Assembly (NCBI GenBank): GCA_963798985.1
Contig: CAWCVL010000007.1
Location: 682,001-746,000, forward strand
From: JACCTU01 sp963798985
GTDB taxonomy: Bacteria; Actinomycetota; Thermoleophilia; Gaiellales; Gaiellaceae
Reading direction: 5' to 3'
DNA length: 64,000 bases
Positions 1 to 10,154 of the stretch are shown in pieces. The position numbers were made by a program, and so were the translations under genes. Each line of letters opens with the position of its first letter. The first letter of the stretch is position 1. The notes beneath the pieces were generated by a model, which saw nothing but the letters and a program-made list of their open reading frames with translations, ran no database searches and was not told the origin of the DNA.

Positions 1-222
1 GCGTGCAGGTCGAGCGTGTCCCCGCTCCGCACCATGGCGTCGGTGAACGCGAACGTCTCAGCCGGCGTGAGCCCGCGGAAGAACACCGCCATGCAGAAGG
101 CGGCCATTTGGTAGTCGGGCACCTCGTCGCGCGCGTAGCCGAGCACGAGCTCGGCGAGCTCGTCGGCGCTCGAGCTCGCCGCCGTCGCGCTTGCGCTGGA
201 TCAGCTCGGCGGGACGAATCAC
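1..222 (-). CDS. Pyrimidine-nucleoside (thymidine) phosphorylase, N-terminal fragment
   Basis: This is the start of a phosphorylase that splits thymidine or uridine with phosphate into base and pentose-1-phosphate. It runs off the left edge of the window. The GTG start at 222 overlaps the deoB stop by four bases (GTGA). The reading begins VIRPAELIQRKRDGGEL and, after one extra base near 170, continues LVLGYARDEVPDYQMAAF and then FFRGLTPAET, which is the family N-terminus. Its neighbour DeoB would convert the pentose-1-phosphate it releases, so the pair makes a salvage/catabolic unit. Whether it is DeoA or the Pdp type cannot be settled from about 70 residues. Confidence 0.8.
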
Positions 223-1397
223 TCGTCGTAGATCGAGCGGCCCGGGATCCCTCGCCGCGGCGACTTCCCGCCGAGCCACGTGTTCACGGTCGCGCCGACG
301 TCGGCGAACTCACCCTCCTCGTGCACGTGCCCGTTCGCGTTTCGTCCCTCGGCGTACGCGAGGAGCAGCGCGTGCTCGCGCGTGTGGTCGGTGCTCGGGG
401 TCGTCGGGTCGCAGCCGTGGTCCGAGGTGAGCACGAGCAGGTCGCCCGGATGCAGCGCGTCGAGGATGTCCGTCAGCCGGCGGTCGAAGTCCTGCAGGCA
501 GCGGTGGAAGTTGACCGGGTCGTTGCGGTGTCCCCACAGCTGATCCGTTTCGACGAGGTTCACGAAGACGAGCGTCCCGTCGTCGGATTCCTGGAGCAGG
601 CGAATCGTCTCGTTGATCCCCTCGATGTTCGACTTCGTCGGGTGCGATTCGTCGATGCCGACGCCCGCGAAGATGTCGCCGATCTTGCCGACGCCGTGCA
701 CCTTGACCCCGGCGTCCTGCAGCAGCGTCAGGTAATTCGGCGTGCGCGGCTTGACCGAGAAGTCGTGACGGTTCGGCGTGCGCGTGTAGTTCCCCGGCTC
801 GCCGGCGAACGGGCGCGCGATCACGCGACCGACCTCGTGCTTGCCCGTGAGGATCTCGCGCGCCGACCTGCACGCGTCGTAGAGCTCCTCGAGCGGGATC
901 GTCTCCTCGTGCGCCGCGATCTGAAAGACGGAGTCCGCCGACGTGTAGACGATCCACTTGCCCGTTCGCTGGTGCTCCTCGCCGAGCTCCTGGATGATCT
1001 CGGTCCCGGAGGCGGCCTTGTTGCCGAGTACGCCGCGGCCCGTCTTGTGCATGAACGGGTCGATCACGTCGTGCGGGAAGCCTTGCGGGTAGGTCGGGAA
1101 CGGCTTGGCGGTGACGATGCCCATCATCTCCCAGTGGCCCGTGGTCGTGTCCTTGCCCTTCGAGCGCTCGAGGAGCCGGCCGGCGATCGCCGGCGCACCG
1201 GCCTGCGGCGGGCAGCCCTCGAGCGGCTCGACGTTCCCGAGCCCGAGCGCCTCCAGACTCGGCAGGTCGAGCCCGCCGACCGCCCGCGAGACGTTTCCGA
1301 GCGTGTCGGCGATCGGGTCGTCCTTGCCGTACTCGTCAGCATCGGGAAGGGCGCCAACCCCGACCGCATCCAGCACGATGACGCACGCGCGGGGCAT
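219..1397 (-). CDS. deoB: Phosphopentomutase
   Basis: The 392-residue protein is full length for DeoB, which interconverts (deoxy)ribose-1-phosphate and -5-phosphate in the cytosol. It belongs to the alkaline phosphatase-like metalloenzymes. Visible motifs are the N-terminal metal site VLDAVGVGALPDA, the phospho-acceptor Thr region TTTGHWEMMG, the cap region, and the C-terminal metal site LTSDHGCDPTTPSTDHTRE. The ATG at 1397 is preceded at six bases by TAGAAT, a good -10 for a leaderless message. Translation is coupled to the downstream phosphorylase through a GTGA overlap. The identification is secure. Confidence 0.96.
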   Translation of the reverse strand: MPRACVIVLDAVGVGALPDADEYGKDDPIADTLGNVSRAVGGLDLPSLEALGLGNVEPLEGCPPQAGAPAIAGRLLERSKGKDTTTGHWEMMGIVTAKPFPTYPQGFPHDVIDPFMHKTGRGVLGNKAASGTEIIQELGEEHQRTGKWIVYTSADSVFQIAAHEETIPLEELYDACRSAREILTGKHEVGRVIARPFAGEPGNYTRTPNRHDFSVKPRTPNYLTLLQDAGVKVHGVGKIGDIFAGVGIDESHPTKSNIEGINETIRLLQESDDGTLVFVNLVETDQLWGHRNDPVNFHRCLQDFDRRLTDILDALHPGDLLVLTSDHGCDPTTPSTDHTREHALLLAYAEGRNANGHVHEEGEFADVGATVNTWLGGKSPRRGIPGRSIYDE

Positions 1398-1402
1398 CGG
1401 GC

Positions 1403-1409
1403 TATTCTA
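1403..1409. promoter_or_regulatory. Overlapping divergent -10 hexamers between deoB and the small membrane ORF
   Basis: The plus strand reads TATTCT at 1403-1408, followed nine bases later by the ATG at 1418. The minus strand reads TAGAAT over 1404-1409, followed six bases later by the deoB ATG. The two hexamers share five base pairs, so a single near-palindromic site could start transcription both ways. Both fit the TANNNT actinobacterial -10. No clear -35 is visible. This is inferred from sequence and spacing only. Confidence 0.5.
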
Positions 1410-1417
1410 GGCGGCGC

Positions 1418-1567
1418 ATGGACACCGTTCTCGGGATCATCGGGATCATCGTCTTCGCGGCCTGCGTGATCGGGCTCGCGGCCGCGGTGACCTGGGTCGT
1501 CGTCAAGGTCTCGCCGGCCGAGAAGCCGGACAAGGCCAAGCCGGCCGAGTCCGGCGACGCCGCCTAA
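1418..1567 (+). CDS. Small single-span membrane protein (49 aa)
   Basis: This short ORF encodes one hydrophobic helix (about residues 4-30, rich in Ile, Val and Ala), followed by a charged Lys/Pro/Ala tail ending ESGDAA. Nothing in it names a function. Support for reality comes from the TATTCT -10-like element nine bases before the ATG, the typical membrane-segment composition, and the tight fit between deoB and ald. Its TAA overlaps the convergent ald stop by two bases. No ribosome binding site is obvious, in keeping with a near-leaderless message. It is probably a tiny inner-membrane protein. Confidence 0.5.
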   Translation: MDTVLGIIGIIVFAACVIGLAAAVTWVVVKVSPAEKPDKAKPAESGDAA

Positions 1568-2688
1568 ACCGGCGAGAGCGGAAGAACGTCCTCGAGGGGC
1601 GTGTAGTCGAGGCCGTGTGCCTCGGCGACGGCTTCGTAGGTGATCTTGCCCTCGAGCACGTTCACGCCTCGGGCGAGCGCGCGGTCGCGCGCGATGGCCT
1701 CGCGGAGCCCCTCGTTCGCGATCGCTTCCACGTAGGGCAGCGTCGCGTTCGTGAGCGCCTTCGTGGAGGTGACCGGCACTGCGCCGGGCATGTTCGCGAC
1801 GCAGTAGTGCGTGACGCCGTCGACGGTGTAGACGGGGTCGCTGTGGGTCGTCGGCCGCGACGTCTCGAAGCAGCCGCCCTGGTCGATCGCGACGTCGGCG
1901 ATCACCGCGCCGTCCTTCATGCCCGCCACCATCTCGCGCGTGACGAGCTTCGGCGCCACCGCGCCGGGGATGAGCACCGCGCCGATCACGACGTCCGCCT
2001 CGGCGACCGACTCCTCGATCTGCAGCGACGACGACATCAGGAGGTTGACGCGCGCACCGAGGATCTCCTCGAGCTCGCGCATGCGGTCGATCGACCGCTC
2101 GAGCACCGTCACGTTCGCGCCGAGGCCGAGCGCGATCACCGCGGAGTTGTAGCCGACCATGCCGCCGCCGATCACGACCACGTCGCCCTTCGCCACGCCC
2201 GGCACGCCGCCGAGCAGGATGCCGCGGCCGCCGAGCGGCTTCTCGAGGAAGTACGCGCCGGCCTGCGCCGCGAGCCGGCCGGCGATCTCGCTCATCGGCG
2301 CGAGCAGCGGCAGCCGCCGGTCGTCCGTCTCGACGGTCTCGTAGGCGACGGCGGTGATGCCGCTCTCGACGAGCGCACGCGTGAGCGGCTCGTCGGCGGC
2401 GATGTGGAGATACGTGAAGAGGACGAGCCCCTCGTGCAGGCGTCCGTACTCGGCCTCGATCGGCTCCTTCACCTTCAACAGGAGCTCGGAGTCGCCCCAG
2501 ACGTTCTCGACCGACGCGATCTCGGCACCGGCGGCCGTGTACGCATCGTCGGCGAACGAGCTGCCGACGCCCGCGCCCGTCTCGATCGTCACCTCGTGTC
2601 CGCGTTGCACGAGCTCACGCGCGCCCGCAGGTGTGAGCGCCACGCGGTACTCGTCGGTCTTGATCTCGTTTGCGACGCCGATCTTCAC
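1564..2688 (-). CDS. ald: Alanine dehydrogenase
   Basis: The 374-residue protein has the normal family length. Ald interconverts L-alanine and pyruvate plus ammonia using NAD(H). The catalytic lysine lies in KVKEP (about residue 74), the catalytic histidine in TYLHIAAD (about 95), the NAD-binding Rossmann loop in VVIGGGMVGYN, and the active-site Asp in VAIDQGGC. It is last in a minus-strand series M20 peptidase > DUF3866 > aldo/keto reductase > ald, with 13 bases separating it from the reductase. A catabolic role in alanine use, or an anaerobic redox-balancing role, would both fit. Confidence 0.96.
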   Translation of the reverse strand: MKIGVANEIKTDEYRVALTPAGARELVQRGHEVTIETGAGVGSSFADDAYTAAGAEIASVENVWGDSELLLKVKEPIEAEYGRLHEGLVLFTYLHIAADEPLTRALVESGITAVAYETVETDDRRLPLLAPMSEIAGRLAAQAGAYFLEKPLGGRGILLGGVPGVAKGDVVVIGGGMVGYNSAVIALGLGANVTVLERSIDRMRELEEILGARVNLLMSSSLQIEESVAEADVVIGAVLIPGAVAPKLVTREMVAGMKDGAVIADVAIDQGGCFETSRPTTHSDPVYTVDGVTHYCVANMPGAVPVTSTKALTNATLPYVEAIANEGLREAIARDRALARGVNVLEGKITYEAVAEAHGLDYTPLEDVLPLSPV

Positions 2689-2701
2689 GGGCGGGCGAAC
2701 C

Positions 2702-3481
2702 TTACCCCGCCAGCTGCTCGACGTAGCGGCGCTCGTCCGGCCCGAACCACGGGGGACTCCCCGCTGCCGCGTTCTCGCGCACGCGCTCGGCGCGCTTCGT
2801 GGCGGGGATCACCGCGTCGACGCGCTCGTCCGAGAGCGCCCATTTCAGGAGTGCCTGCGCCCAGGTCTCGACGCCGAACGAACGAAGCGGCTCGAGCGCG
2901 GCGGCATCCGGCGATCGCGCAACGAGGCGGCCCGAGCCGAGCGGCATCATCACGAGGACCGCAATCCCGAGCTCTGCGGCGAGCGGCAGCAACTCGCGTT
3001 CGCACTCCCGCTCCTGGGGGTTGTAGGGAAGCTGAACGGCGTCGAAGCGGCCCGTGCGAAGCGCGCGGGCGAGCTCGGGAAACGCGCTCGCCGCATAGTG
3101 AGTCACGCCGACGCGCCCGATCCGTCCTTCGTCGCGCTCGGCCTCGAGCCACGGCAGGTGCTCCTCCCACGCGACGAGGTTGTGCACCTGCTGGAGCTCG
3201 ATGTGCCCGCCGAACCAGTCGAGCTGGTCGGCGTACTGCCGCCGCGCTTCGGCGGGGTCGGGCGTCCAGATCTTCGTCGCGACGATCGCCTCGCCGCGGC
3301 GCCGGCCGAGTGCCGCGGCGAGCGTCCGTTCGGCCTCGCCGTACATCGGCGACGTGTCGAACAGACGCGCGCCTGCCTCGAACGAGGCGTCGACGACTGC
3401 TTGGGCGGTTGCCAGGTCGCCCTTGAAGGTCTTCCAGGTTCCGAGCCCGACCACCGGCCCGAGCCGCCGCTCCTCCATCAC
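2702..3481 (-). CDS. Aldo/keto reductase family oxidoreductase
   Basis: The 259-residue protein has a TIM-barrel aldo/keto reductase layout. Near the N-terminus it reads VGLGTWKTFKG and FDTSPMYGEAERTLAAAL, with the catalytic Asp and Tyr. The catalytic Lys is in IVATKIW, a His-containing strand is in HIELQQVHNLV, and VIPATKRAERVREN matches the NADPH-binding C-terminal region. It reduces carbonyl substrates with NAD(P)H, and the substrate cannot be read from sequence. The GTG start overlaps the stop of the upstream DUF3866 gene (GTGA). It is slightly shorter than the usual 270-330 residues. Confidence 0.85.
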   Translation of the reverse strand: MMEERRLGPVVGLGTWKTFKGDLATAQAVVDASFEAGARLFDTSPMYGEAERTLAAALGRRRGEAIVATKIWTPDPAEARRQYADQLDWFGGHIELQQVHNLVAWEEHLPWLEAERDEGRIGRVGVTHYAASAFPELARALRTGRFDAVQLPYNPQERECERELLPLAAELGIAVLVMMPLGSGRLVARSPDAAALEPLRSFGVETWAQALLKWALSDERVDAVIPATKRAERVRENAAAGSPPWFGPDERRYVEQLAG

Positions 3482-4414
3482 ACGACGAGCGACCGTGCGT
3501 GGACCCCAGCGGCGTAGGCGGCGGCGAAGAACGACGGATCATCTTCTGGCCCTCGGCCCATGTGGCGGAGCGTCAGCCCCTCGCACGCGGCGCGCCAGTC
3601 ACCGGCGGCCGGCGGACCCGACCTGCGCCCGGTCGCCCGTCGCCGCAAGGACAGCGTCGCTGTGGTGCGACACGCCCTGATGGCGCTCGCGCGGGTCGCC
3701 GTCGGAGACGCGGAGCGCGAGGACGGGCCGGCCGCCGAGCGCCGACGCCGCCTCGATCGCCGCCGCTGCGGCCATTCCGCCGTGCCCGAGCCGCGTGCCC
3801 GTGCCGACGATCCCCGGGCCGATGGCGCAGACGACGACGTCGGCTCCCCGTGCATGCGCGACCGCGAGCGCCGAGTAGACGTTCACGCAGTCGAGATCGC
3901 CGCCGAAGCACGCGCCGGCCCCGATCGTCGTCTCCAGCAGACCCTCGCGCCGGAGCTCGCGCAGCGCATCGGAGAGCTCGACCGCAAGCGCCCCGCCCTC
4001 GAGCTGCACGTACGCGACCCGCAGGCCCCGCAGCGCGGCGCAGACAGGTGTCACCTGGCTGTGGAGCGAGCACGCGACGACCGGCAGGCCGTCGAGCCGT
4101 TCCGGAAGGTCGTGGTCCTCCTCGGCGTGGCGCCGCGCGAACTGGAGCGACGTGTACGGCAGCTTGATCACGTGCGCGCCTTCCTCGGATGGGAGCCCGA
4201 GGCCGCGCGTCAGGTTCACGTGGAGCACGTCGAACCCGCCCGAGCCGAGCCCGAGCTCTCGCGCCTGGACGTTGACGACGACGTCGTCGTCGAGGGCGAC
4301 CGGCCCGGTCAACCGTGGGTAGGCGATACACGCCGCGCCGTCGACCTCGAGCCGGACGAGCTCGTCGTGCTCCTCGAGGATCGCCGTGACGCGACCGCGT
4401 CTAAGGCTCAACAT
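3478..4414 (-). CDS. DUF3866 family protein (one frameshift)
   Basis: This conserved actinobacterial protein has no established function. Read from the ATG at 4414 it gives 271 residues and stops early. Removing one base near 3616 joins it to GDWRAACEGLTLRHMGRGPEDD and FFAAAYAAGVHARSL, giving about 311 residues and a GTGA overlap with the aldo/keto reductase start. The body contains a conserved block with GIVGTGTRLGHGGMAA and RHQGVSHHSDAVL. The restored frame ends exactly at the next start codon, so a sequencing error is likelier than a real break. It overlaps the M20 peptidase stop by 14 bases. The DUF3866 assignment rests on remembered family features. Confidence 0.7.
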
Positions 4415-5525
4415 CGCGCGCGGCGTCGATCAACGCGAGCGTGACCTCGACCATCGCGTCGAGGTCGTCGACCGCGATGTGCTCGTCCGGAGTGTGGATC
4501 TCCGCCATCCCGTTCGCGAGGTTCAGGCACTGCAGCCCTCGCTCGTTGAAGACGTTCGCGTCCGCGGCTCCGCCGGTCGTCTCGAAGCGCACCTCGTGCC
4601 CCGTGTGCTCGAACGCCGCGACCGCGAGCCGGACCGCCAAGTCATCGCGCTTGAAGCGGTAGCCGCGATAGTCGTCGCTCAGCTCGGTCTCGACGTCGCA
4701 CTCCGCGAGGCTCGCCGCGAAGGTCGCCACCTCGAGCATCTCCTCGACAACGTCCGCGAGCTTGCGCTCGTCGAGCGAGCGCGCCTCGGCGGTGAACGAG
4801 CACCACTCCGGGATGATGTTCGTGGCCGTGCCGCCCGCGATCGTCCCGACGTTCGCGGTCGTCTCGTCGTCGAGCCGGCCAAGGCGGAAGTCCGCGATCG
4901 CGCGTGCCGCCGCTGCGATCGCCGAACGGCCCTCCTCCGGGTACATGCCGGAGTGCGCGGCCTTACCGTGGAAGCGCACGTCGAACCTGCGCGCGTACGG
5001 CGCGGCCATGATCACCGTCCCGATCGGGGCGGCCATGTCGTAGACGTAGCCCACGCGCGAGACGAGGCGCGACTCGTCGAACGCGGTCGCGCCGATCAGC
5101 CCCACCTCCTCCTTGGGCGTCAGCAGGAGCTCGATCCCCGCGTGCGAACGGCCCTCCCGCACGACGCGCCGCACGGCCTCGACCATCGCGACGACTGCCG
5201 CCTTGTTGTCGGCGCCCAGGATCGTCCCCGCCGCGTTTCGGACGACGCCGTCCTCGACGACGGGCTCGATTCGACCCTGCGGAGGCACCGTGTCGAGATG
5301 CGCGCAGAAGAAGAGCGGCGTCCCGCCGCCGTTCGTCGCCGGCAGGGCTGCGTAGAGGTTCCCGATCTCCGAGCCGGTCTCGGAGCCGCTCGCGTCCTCG
5401 TCGACCGCAAGGCCGAGCTCCCGAAGCTCCGCGGTCACGCGGTCGGCGACCGCGCGCTCGCCCCCGGGCGGCGACGGGATCGCCGCCAGTTCGAGGAAGA
5501 GATTCAAAGCTTGGGAAGTCTGCAC
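4401..5525 (-). CDS. M20 family metallopeptidase (peptidase T-like)
   Basis: The 374-residue zinc aminopeptidase resembles the M20B tripeptidase group. Metal-site motifs are FFCAHLDTVPP (His, Asp), GADNKAAVVAM (bridging Asp), TPKEEVGLIGA (catalytic and metal Glu pair), GKAAHSGMYPE in the dimerisation lid, and a C-terminal EIHTPDEHI with the last His ligand. It probably trims small peptides in the cytosol. A GTG codon at 5525 starts it and it heads the minus-strand run toward ald. It is divergent from the PAS gene across only 25 AT-rich bases, which must hold both promoters. Confidence 0.88.
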   Translation of the reverse strand: MQTSQALNLFLELAAIPSPPGGERAVADRVTAELRELGLAVDEDASGSETGSEIGNLYAALPATNGGGTPLFFCAHLDTVPPQGRIEPVVEDGVVRNAAGTILGADNKAAVVAMVEAVRRVVREGRSHAGIELLLTPKEEVGLIGATAFDESRLVSRVGYVYDMAAPIGTVIMAAPYARRFDVRFHGKAAHSGMYPEEGRSAIAAAARAIADFRLGRLDDETTANVGTIAGGTATNIIPEWCSFTAEARSLDERKLADVVEEMLEVATFAASLAECDVETELSDDYRGYRFKRDDLAVRLAVAAFEHTGHEVRFETTGGAADANVFNERGLQCLNLANGMAEIHTPDEHIAVDDLDAMVEVTLALIDAARDVEP

Positions 5526-5550
5526 GTTTCTGTTAGTTTCTTACTTGAAA

Positions 5551-5919
5551 ATGGTAGACGCGCACTTCCCCACCGCGGCCGAGCCGCTGATCCAGGCGAG
5601 TCTACTCGGGGAGGCCGTGGACACCGGCCCCGTCGCGATCTTCGTCGCCGACGAGCAGATGCGCTACGTGGCGGTCAACGCGTACGCGGCGGAGCTCCTC
5701 GGCTACACGCGCGCCGAGCTGCTCGAGCTGCGCGTGACGGACGTCGCCCGCACACCGGAGGCGTCAGAGCACTTCGAAGAGGTGGTCGCTCATCGCCAGC
5801 GAGACGGCATCGCGTTGCTGACGCGCAAGAACGGCAGCGTGTTCCAGCTCGGCTACCGCGCGCGCGAGACGACCGTCGCGGGGATGCCGCTGTACGTCGC
5901 GGTCGGCTGGCCGATTTAA
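5551..5919 (+). CDS. Stand-alone PAS domain protein
   Basis: The 122-residue protein is essentially a single PAS fold. It has TGPVAIFVADEQMRYVAVN at the N-terminal strand pair, ELLGYTRAELLELRVTDV for the helix/PAS core motif, and a beta-sheet ending RKNGSVFQLGYRARET. No kinase, GGDEF, HTH or other output domain is attached, and none is encoded next door. It could be a small-ligand or redox sensor acting by protein-protein contact. The ATG at 5551 is chosen because it begins the compact domain; a TTG two codons upstream is possible. Confidence 0.75.
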   Translation: MVDAHFPTAAEPLIQASLLGEAVDTGPVAIFVADEQMRYVAVNAYAAELLGYTRAELLELRVTDVARTPEASEHFEEVVAHRQRDGIALLTRKNGSVFQLGYRARETTVAGMPLYVAVGWPI

Positions 5920-5937
5920 CTGGAGAGGCGCAAGTCG

Positions 5938-6000
5938 CGAATCCGCTCACGCGGATCCGCGACCGCTTGGCACCTAAAGGCGGTCGCTTCGCGACCGCTG
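5938..6000. terminator. Tandem hairpins between convergent PAS gene and pyrG
   Basis: Two GC-rich stem-loops lie in the 105-bp convergent gap. The first is ATCCGC/GCGGAT with loop TCAC at 5941-5956. The second is GCGGTCGC/GCGACCGC with loop TTC at 5980-5998. Neither is followed by a strong T-run. They probably act as bidirectional transcription ends for the PAS gene and for the long operon ending at pyrG. Confidence 0.5.
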
Positions 6001-6024
6001 CCGCAGCGACCACCTCAAACTGGT

Positions 6025-7674
<1,650 letters not shown>

Positions 7675-8887
7675 CTAGCGCTCCCGTCCGAGGGCGTCGA
7701 GCTCGCGCAGGCCCGGGGTCCGCTCGATCAACTCACCGAGTGAGCGACGCTCTCCGAGGAGGGTGAGGCCTGCAAGCGCGCCGATCGCGAACCACCGGCC
7801 TCGTTCCGTGAGACGACTCACGGAATACAAGCCTAGCATCGACCCCAGCGCGTTGGACCCCCCGTCCCCGAGCATGACCATCTCGCGCTGATCGTAGGGA
7901 AGGAGCAGGACGGCGGTGCCGAGCGGCGCGCCCGTCGCCGCAGCTCCGGCGAGATAGGCCTTGAGCGCTCGACCGGGCCGCGTGTCGAGCTGGTTGAGGG
8001 TGTTCGCGGCGAGCCCGACGAGCAGCGCGCCGGACAGCTTCCTCGTCGCGAGCAGTCCGACGAGCGGGATCCCGACGAGCTTGAGGACGCCCGTCGTCCG
8101 CCCCGCTTCGAGATGGGCGCGGAACCCGCGCTCCGGTCCGCTCCAGAGATCGTCGGCCAGTCCGATCGCGGCCACCGCGGCGACGGCGGGGCCACCTCGG
8201 ACGCCCACCAGCCACCCGACGAGCGGCAGCCTGCGGCCACGGAAGTTGACTGCGAGCGGCCCGCAGCCGAGCACGAGGTCGAGCAGCTGGCGCCCGCGGT
8301 GCAGGAAGCCGCGTGCGTCGCGGCCCGTCGCGCGGTGCTCGAGCTCGAGCTCGACCTCCTCGATGCGGAGGCCCGCGCGCTCCGCGTCGATCGTCATCCG
8401 CGTCTCGCACCCGAACCCCGGCGCGAGCGGGAAGACCGCGGCACGCGCTCGCGGGGAGAGCGCGCGCTGCCCCGAGAGCGGCTCGACCGCCTCGAACCCG
8501 GAGAGCAGTCGGATCAGCCGCTGCGCGACGCCTTTGGCCAGGCCGAACCCGCCGCCCACGCGCTCGGCGGAAGATCGCGACGTTGACGTCCGCGTCCCCG
8601 GCGAGCAGCGGACGCAGGTCGCCGCGCAGGTCGGCGTCGCAGAGCAGCAACCGGCCGGGCGGCGCCGCTCGCTCGGCCGACGACAGCGCCTGGCCCTTGC
8701 CCCGCCGGCGCAGACGGAGCACCGTCGCACCGGCCTGTTCCGCGAGGTCGGCCGTGCGATCACGAGAGCCGTCGTCCGCGACGAGCACCTCCGCCTGTGG
8801 AAACCGTGCCCGGAGCGTCGCCACCGTGTCGGCGATCGTCGCTTCCTCGTCCCGGGCGGCGACGAGGATCGTCAGCGGCTCCTTCAC
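7675..8887 (-). CDS. GT2 glycosyltransferase fused to a PNPT (MraY/WecA)-like membrane domain (one frameshift)
   Basis: Residues 1 to about 100 are a GT-A glycosyltransferase. They show ILVAARDEEATIADT, EVLVADDGSRDRT and LLLCDADLRGD, the last being the DxD-type site. One extra base near 8570 breaks the frame; correcting it leads into VGGGFGLAKGVAQRLI and on to about 403 residues. The C-terminal half is hydrophobic and resembles polyprenyl-phosphate hexose-1-phosphate transferases, with GLADDLW (Asp pair) and MLGDGGSNALGSMLGL. A combined lipid-linked sugar role is inferred. The GTG start overlaps the mctB stop (GTGA). The domain pairing is unusual; the frame repair is well supported. Confidence 0.7.
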
Positions 8888-9735
8888 CCGGTCGCCGGCA
8901 CGACGGGCTCGACCGGGGGCAGAACGGGCGTGTTCTCCTCCTTCGTCCCGTACGAGCCGGGGCTCTCGCCCGTCAGGAGCACCGCGAGGGCCACACGTCC
9001 CGGGATCGTGTCGACGTGGTCGACCGTGGAGAAGCCGTGGTCGCTGTAGGTCGGGACGGCGGTCGGCTCGCTGTCGGTCGTCTCGACGCCGACAACGGGA
9101 ACGCCGGCCGCGGCGAGACCCGAGTAGAAGGCCGCCAGGAAGCGCGCCGTCTGGCCGCGTTGCGGTTCTGCTGTGCGTGCGACGACGACGGCGTCGAGCG
9201 GCAGGTTTCCGCCCACGCGCTCCTCGACGAGCGAGGGGCCGACCGCGTCCCAGAGCGGTGTGTCGCCGCCGTCGACCAGCTCGCGCGCCAGCGAGCGGCC
9301 GAGGTCCTCGACGGTCCGCGGCGCCTCGGGCACCTCCGAGGCCTGCCGCAGCAGCTCGCCGGTCGCGATGGGTACCTGGAGCGCGCGCATGGTCTGGACG
9401 CCGTCGGCGCGGTCGATCGTCTCCTGGATGCCGCCGGCGATCCCGCCTTCGGCCGAGCCGACGTACACGACGCCGATTCGACGATCGGCCAAACGGCCTT
9501 CCATCACCGCGGGATACGTCTGCCGTTCGTACTCCTCGAGGGCGTTCTGCTGCCCGACCTGGCGCTCGGCGTCGGTGAGCTGACCCTGAAGCTCGGCGAT
9601 GTCGTTCTCCAGGATGCGCCGCTCGGTGTCCTCGAGCAGGCTTCGGCCCGAGATCGCAACCCCGACGAGGATGCCGATCACGAGCGCGATGAAGACCGCC
9701 GCGAGCGACGTCGCGTGGTACCGAAAGTCGAACAT
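8884..9735 (-). CDS. MctB-like copper transport/outer-surface protein (DUF3186)
   Basis: The 283-residue protein begins MFDFRYHATSLAAVFIALVI and continues GILVGVAISG, an N-terminal membrane anchor. A coiled-coil stretch (ENDIAELQGQLTDAERQV) and an alpha/beta extracellular domain follow. This is the layout of mycobacterial Rv1698/MctB, linked there to copper tolerance. Its location between steA and pyrG also matches. Here it starts at a TGATG overlap with the SRPBCC gene. A copper role is by family; no Cys- or Met-rich copper site is obvious in this copy. Confidence 0.75.
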   Translation of the reverse strand: MFDFRYHATSLAAVFIALVIGILVGVAISGRSLLEDTERRILENDIAELQGQLTDAERQVGQQNALEEYERQTYPAVMEGRLADRRIGVVYVGSAEGGIAGGIQETIDRADGVQTMRALQVPIATGELLRQASEVPEAPRTVEDLGRSLARELVDGGDTPLWDAVGPSLVEERVGGNLPLDAVVVARTAEPQRGQTARFLAAFYSGLAAAGVPVVGVETTDSEPTAVPTYSDHGFSTVDHVDTIPGRVALAVLLTGESPGSYGTKEENTPVLPPVEPVVPATG

Positions 9736-10154
9736 CAGGCGGCGCCAGTCTGGCAGAGGGCGTGCAGGCGGAAGAGCGCCTCACGCGGGAGCGCACGCGA
9801 GAGACCCACGAGCCACGGGCCCTTCACCTTCAGGGACGCGCGGGTTCGGTCGTCGCCCGCAGGCTCGAGCGTGAGCTCGACCTCGAGCCTGTCGCCGCTC
9901 AGGTGGAAGCCGATCAGGCGCTTCGGCTCGACCGCGAGCACGGTCAGGTGCCCTACCGCCTCCGGCCGCCGCAGCAGGCTCGGCTTGTTCTCCCCGAGCA
10001 CCTGCCATCGCGCTCCCGGCACGAGCCCGCGCCGGTCGGGTTGCACGCCGCCGACGCGCGGCCACCAGTTCGGGAAGTTGTGCGGCTCGGACACGAACGC
10101 CCAGACGTCGTCGAGCGGCGCGAGCAGCTCCCGTGACACGGACACGGTCGGCAT
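9735..10154 (-). CDS. SRPBCC (START-like) domain protein
   Basis: The 139-residue single-domain protein begins VSRELLAPLDDVWAFVSEP and has the typical helix-grip pattern ending with a long C-terminal helix. The family binds hydrophobic ligands such as lipids or polyketides, and the ligand here is unknown. It is inserted between steA and mctB with ATGA-type stop/start overlaps on both sides, so it is co-translated with them. No catalytic residues can be assigned. Confidence 0.75.
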   Translation of the reverse strand: MPTVSVSRELLAPLDDVWAFVSEPHNFPNWWPRVGGVQPDRRGLVPGARWQVLGENKPSLLRRPEAVGHLTVLAVEPKRLIGFHLSGDRLEVELTLEPAGDDRTRASLKVKGPWLVGLSRALPREALFRLHALCQTGAA

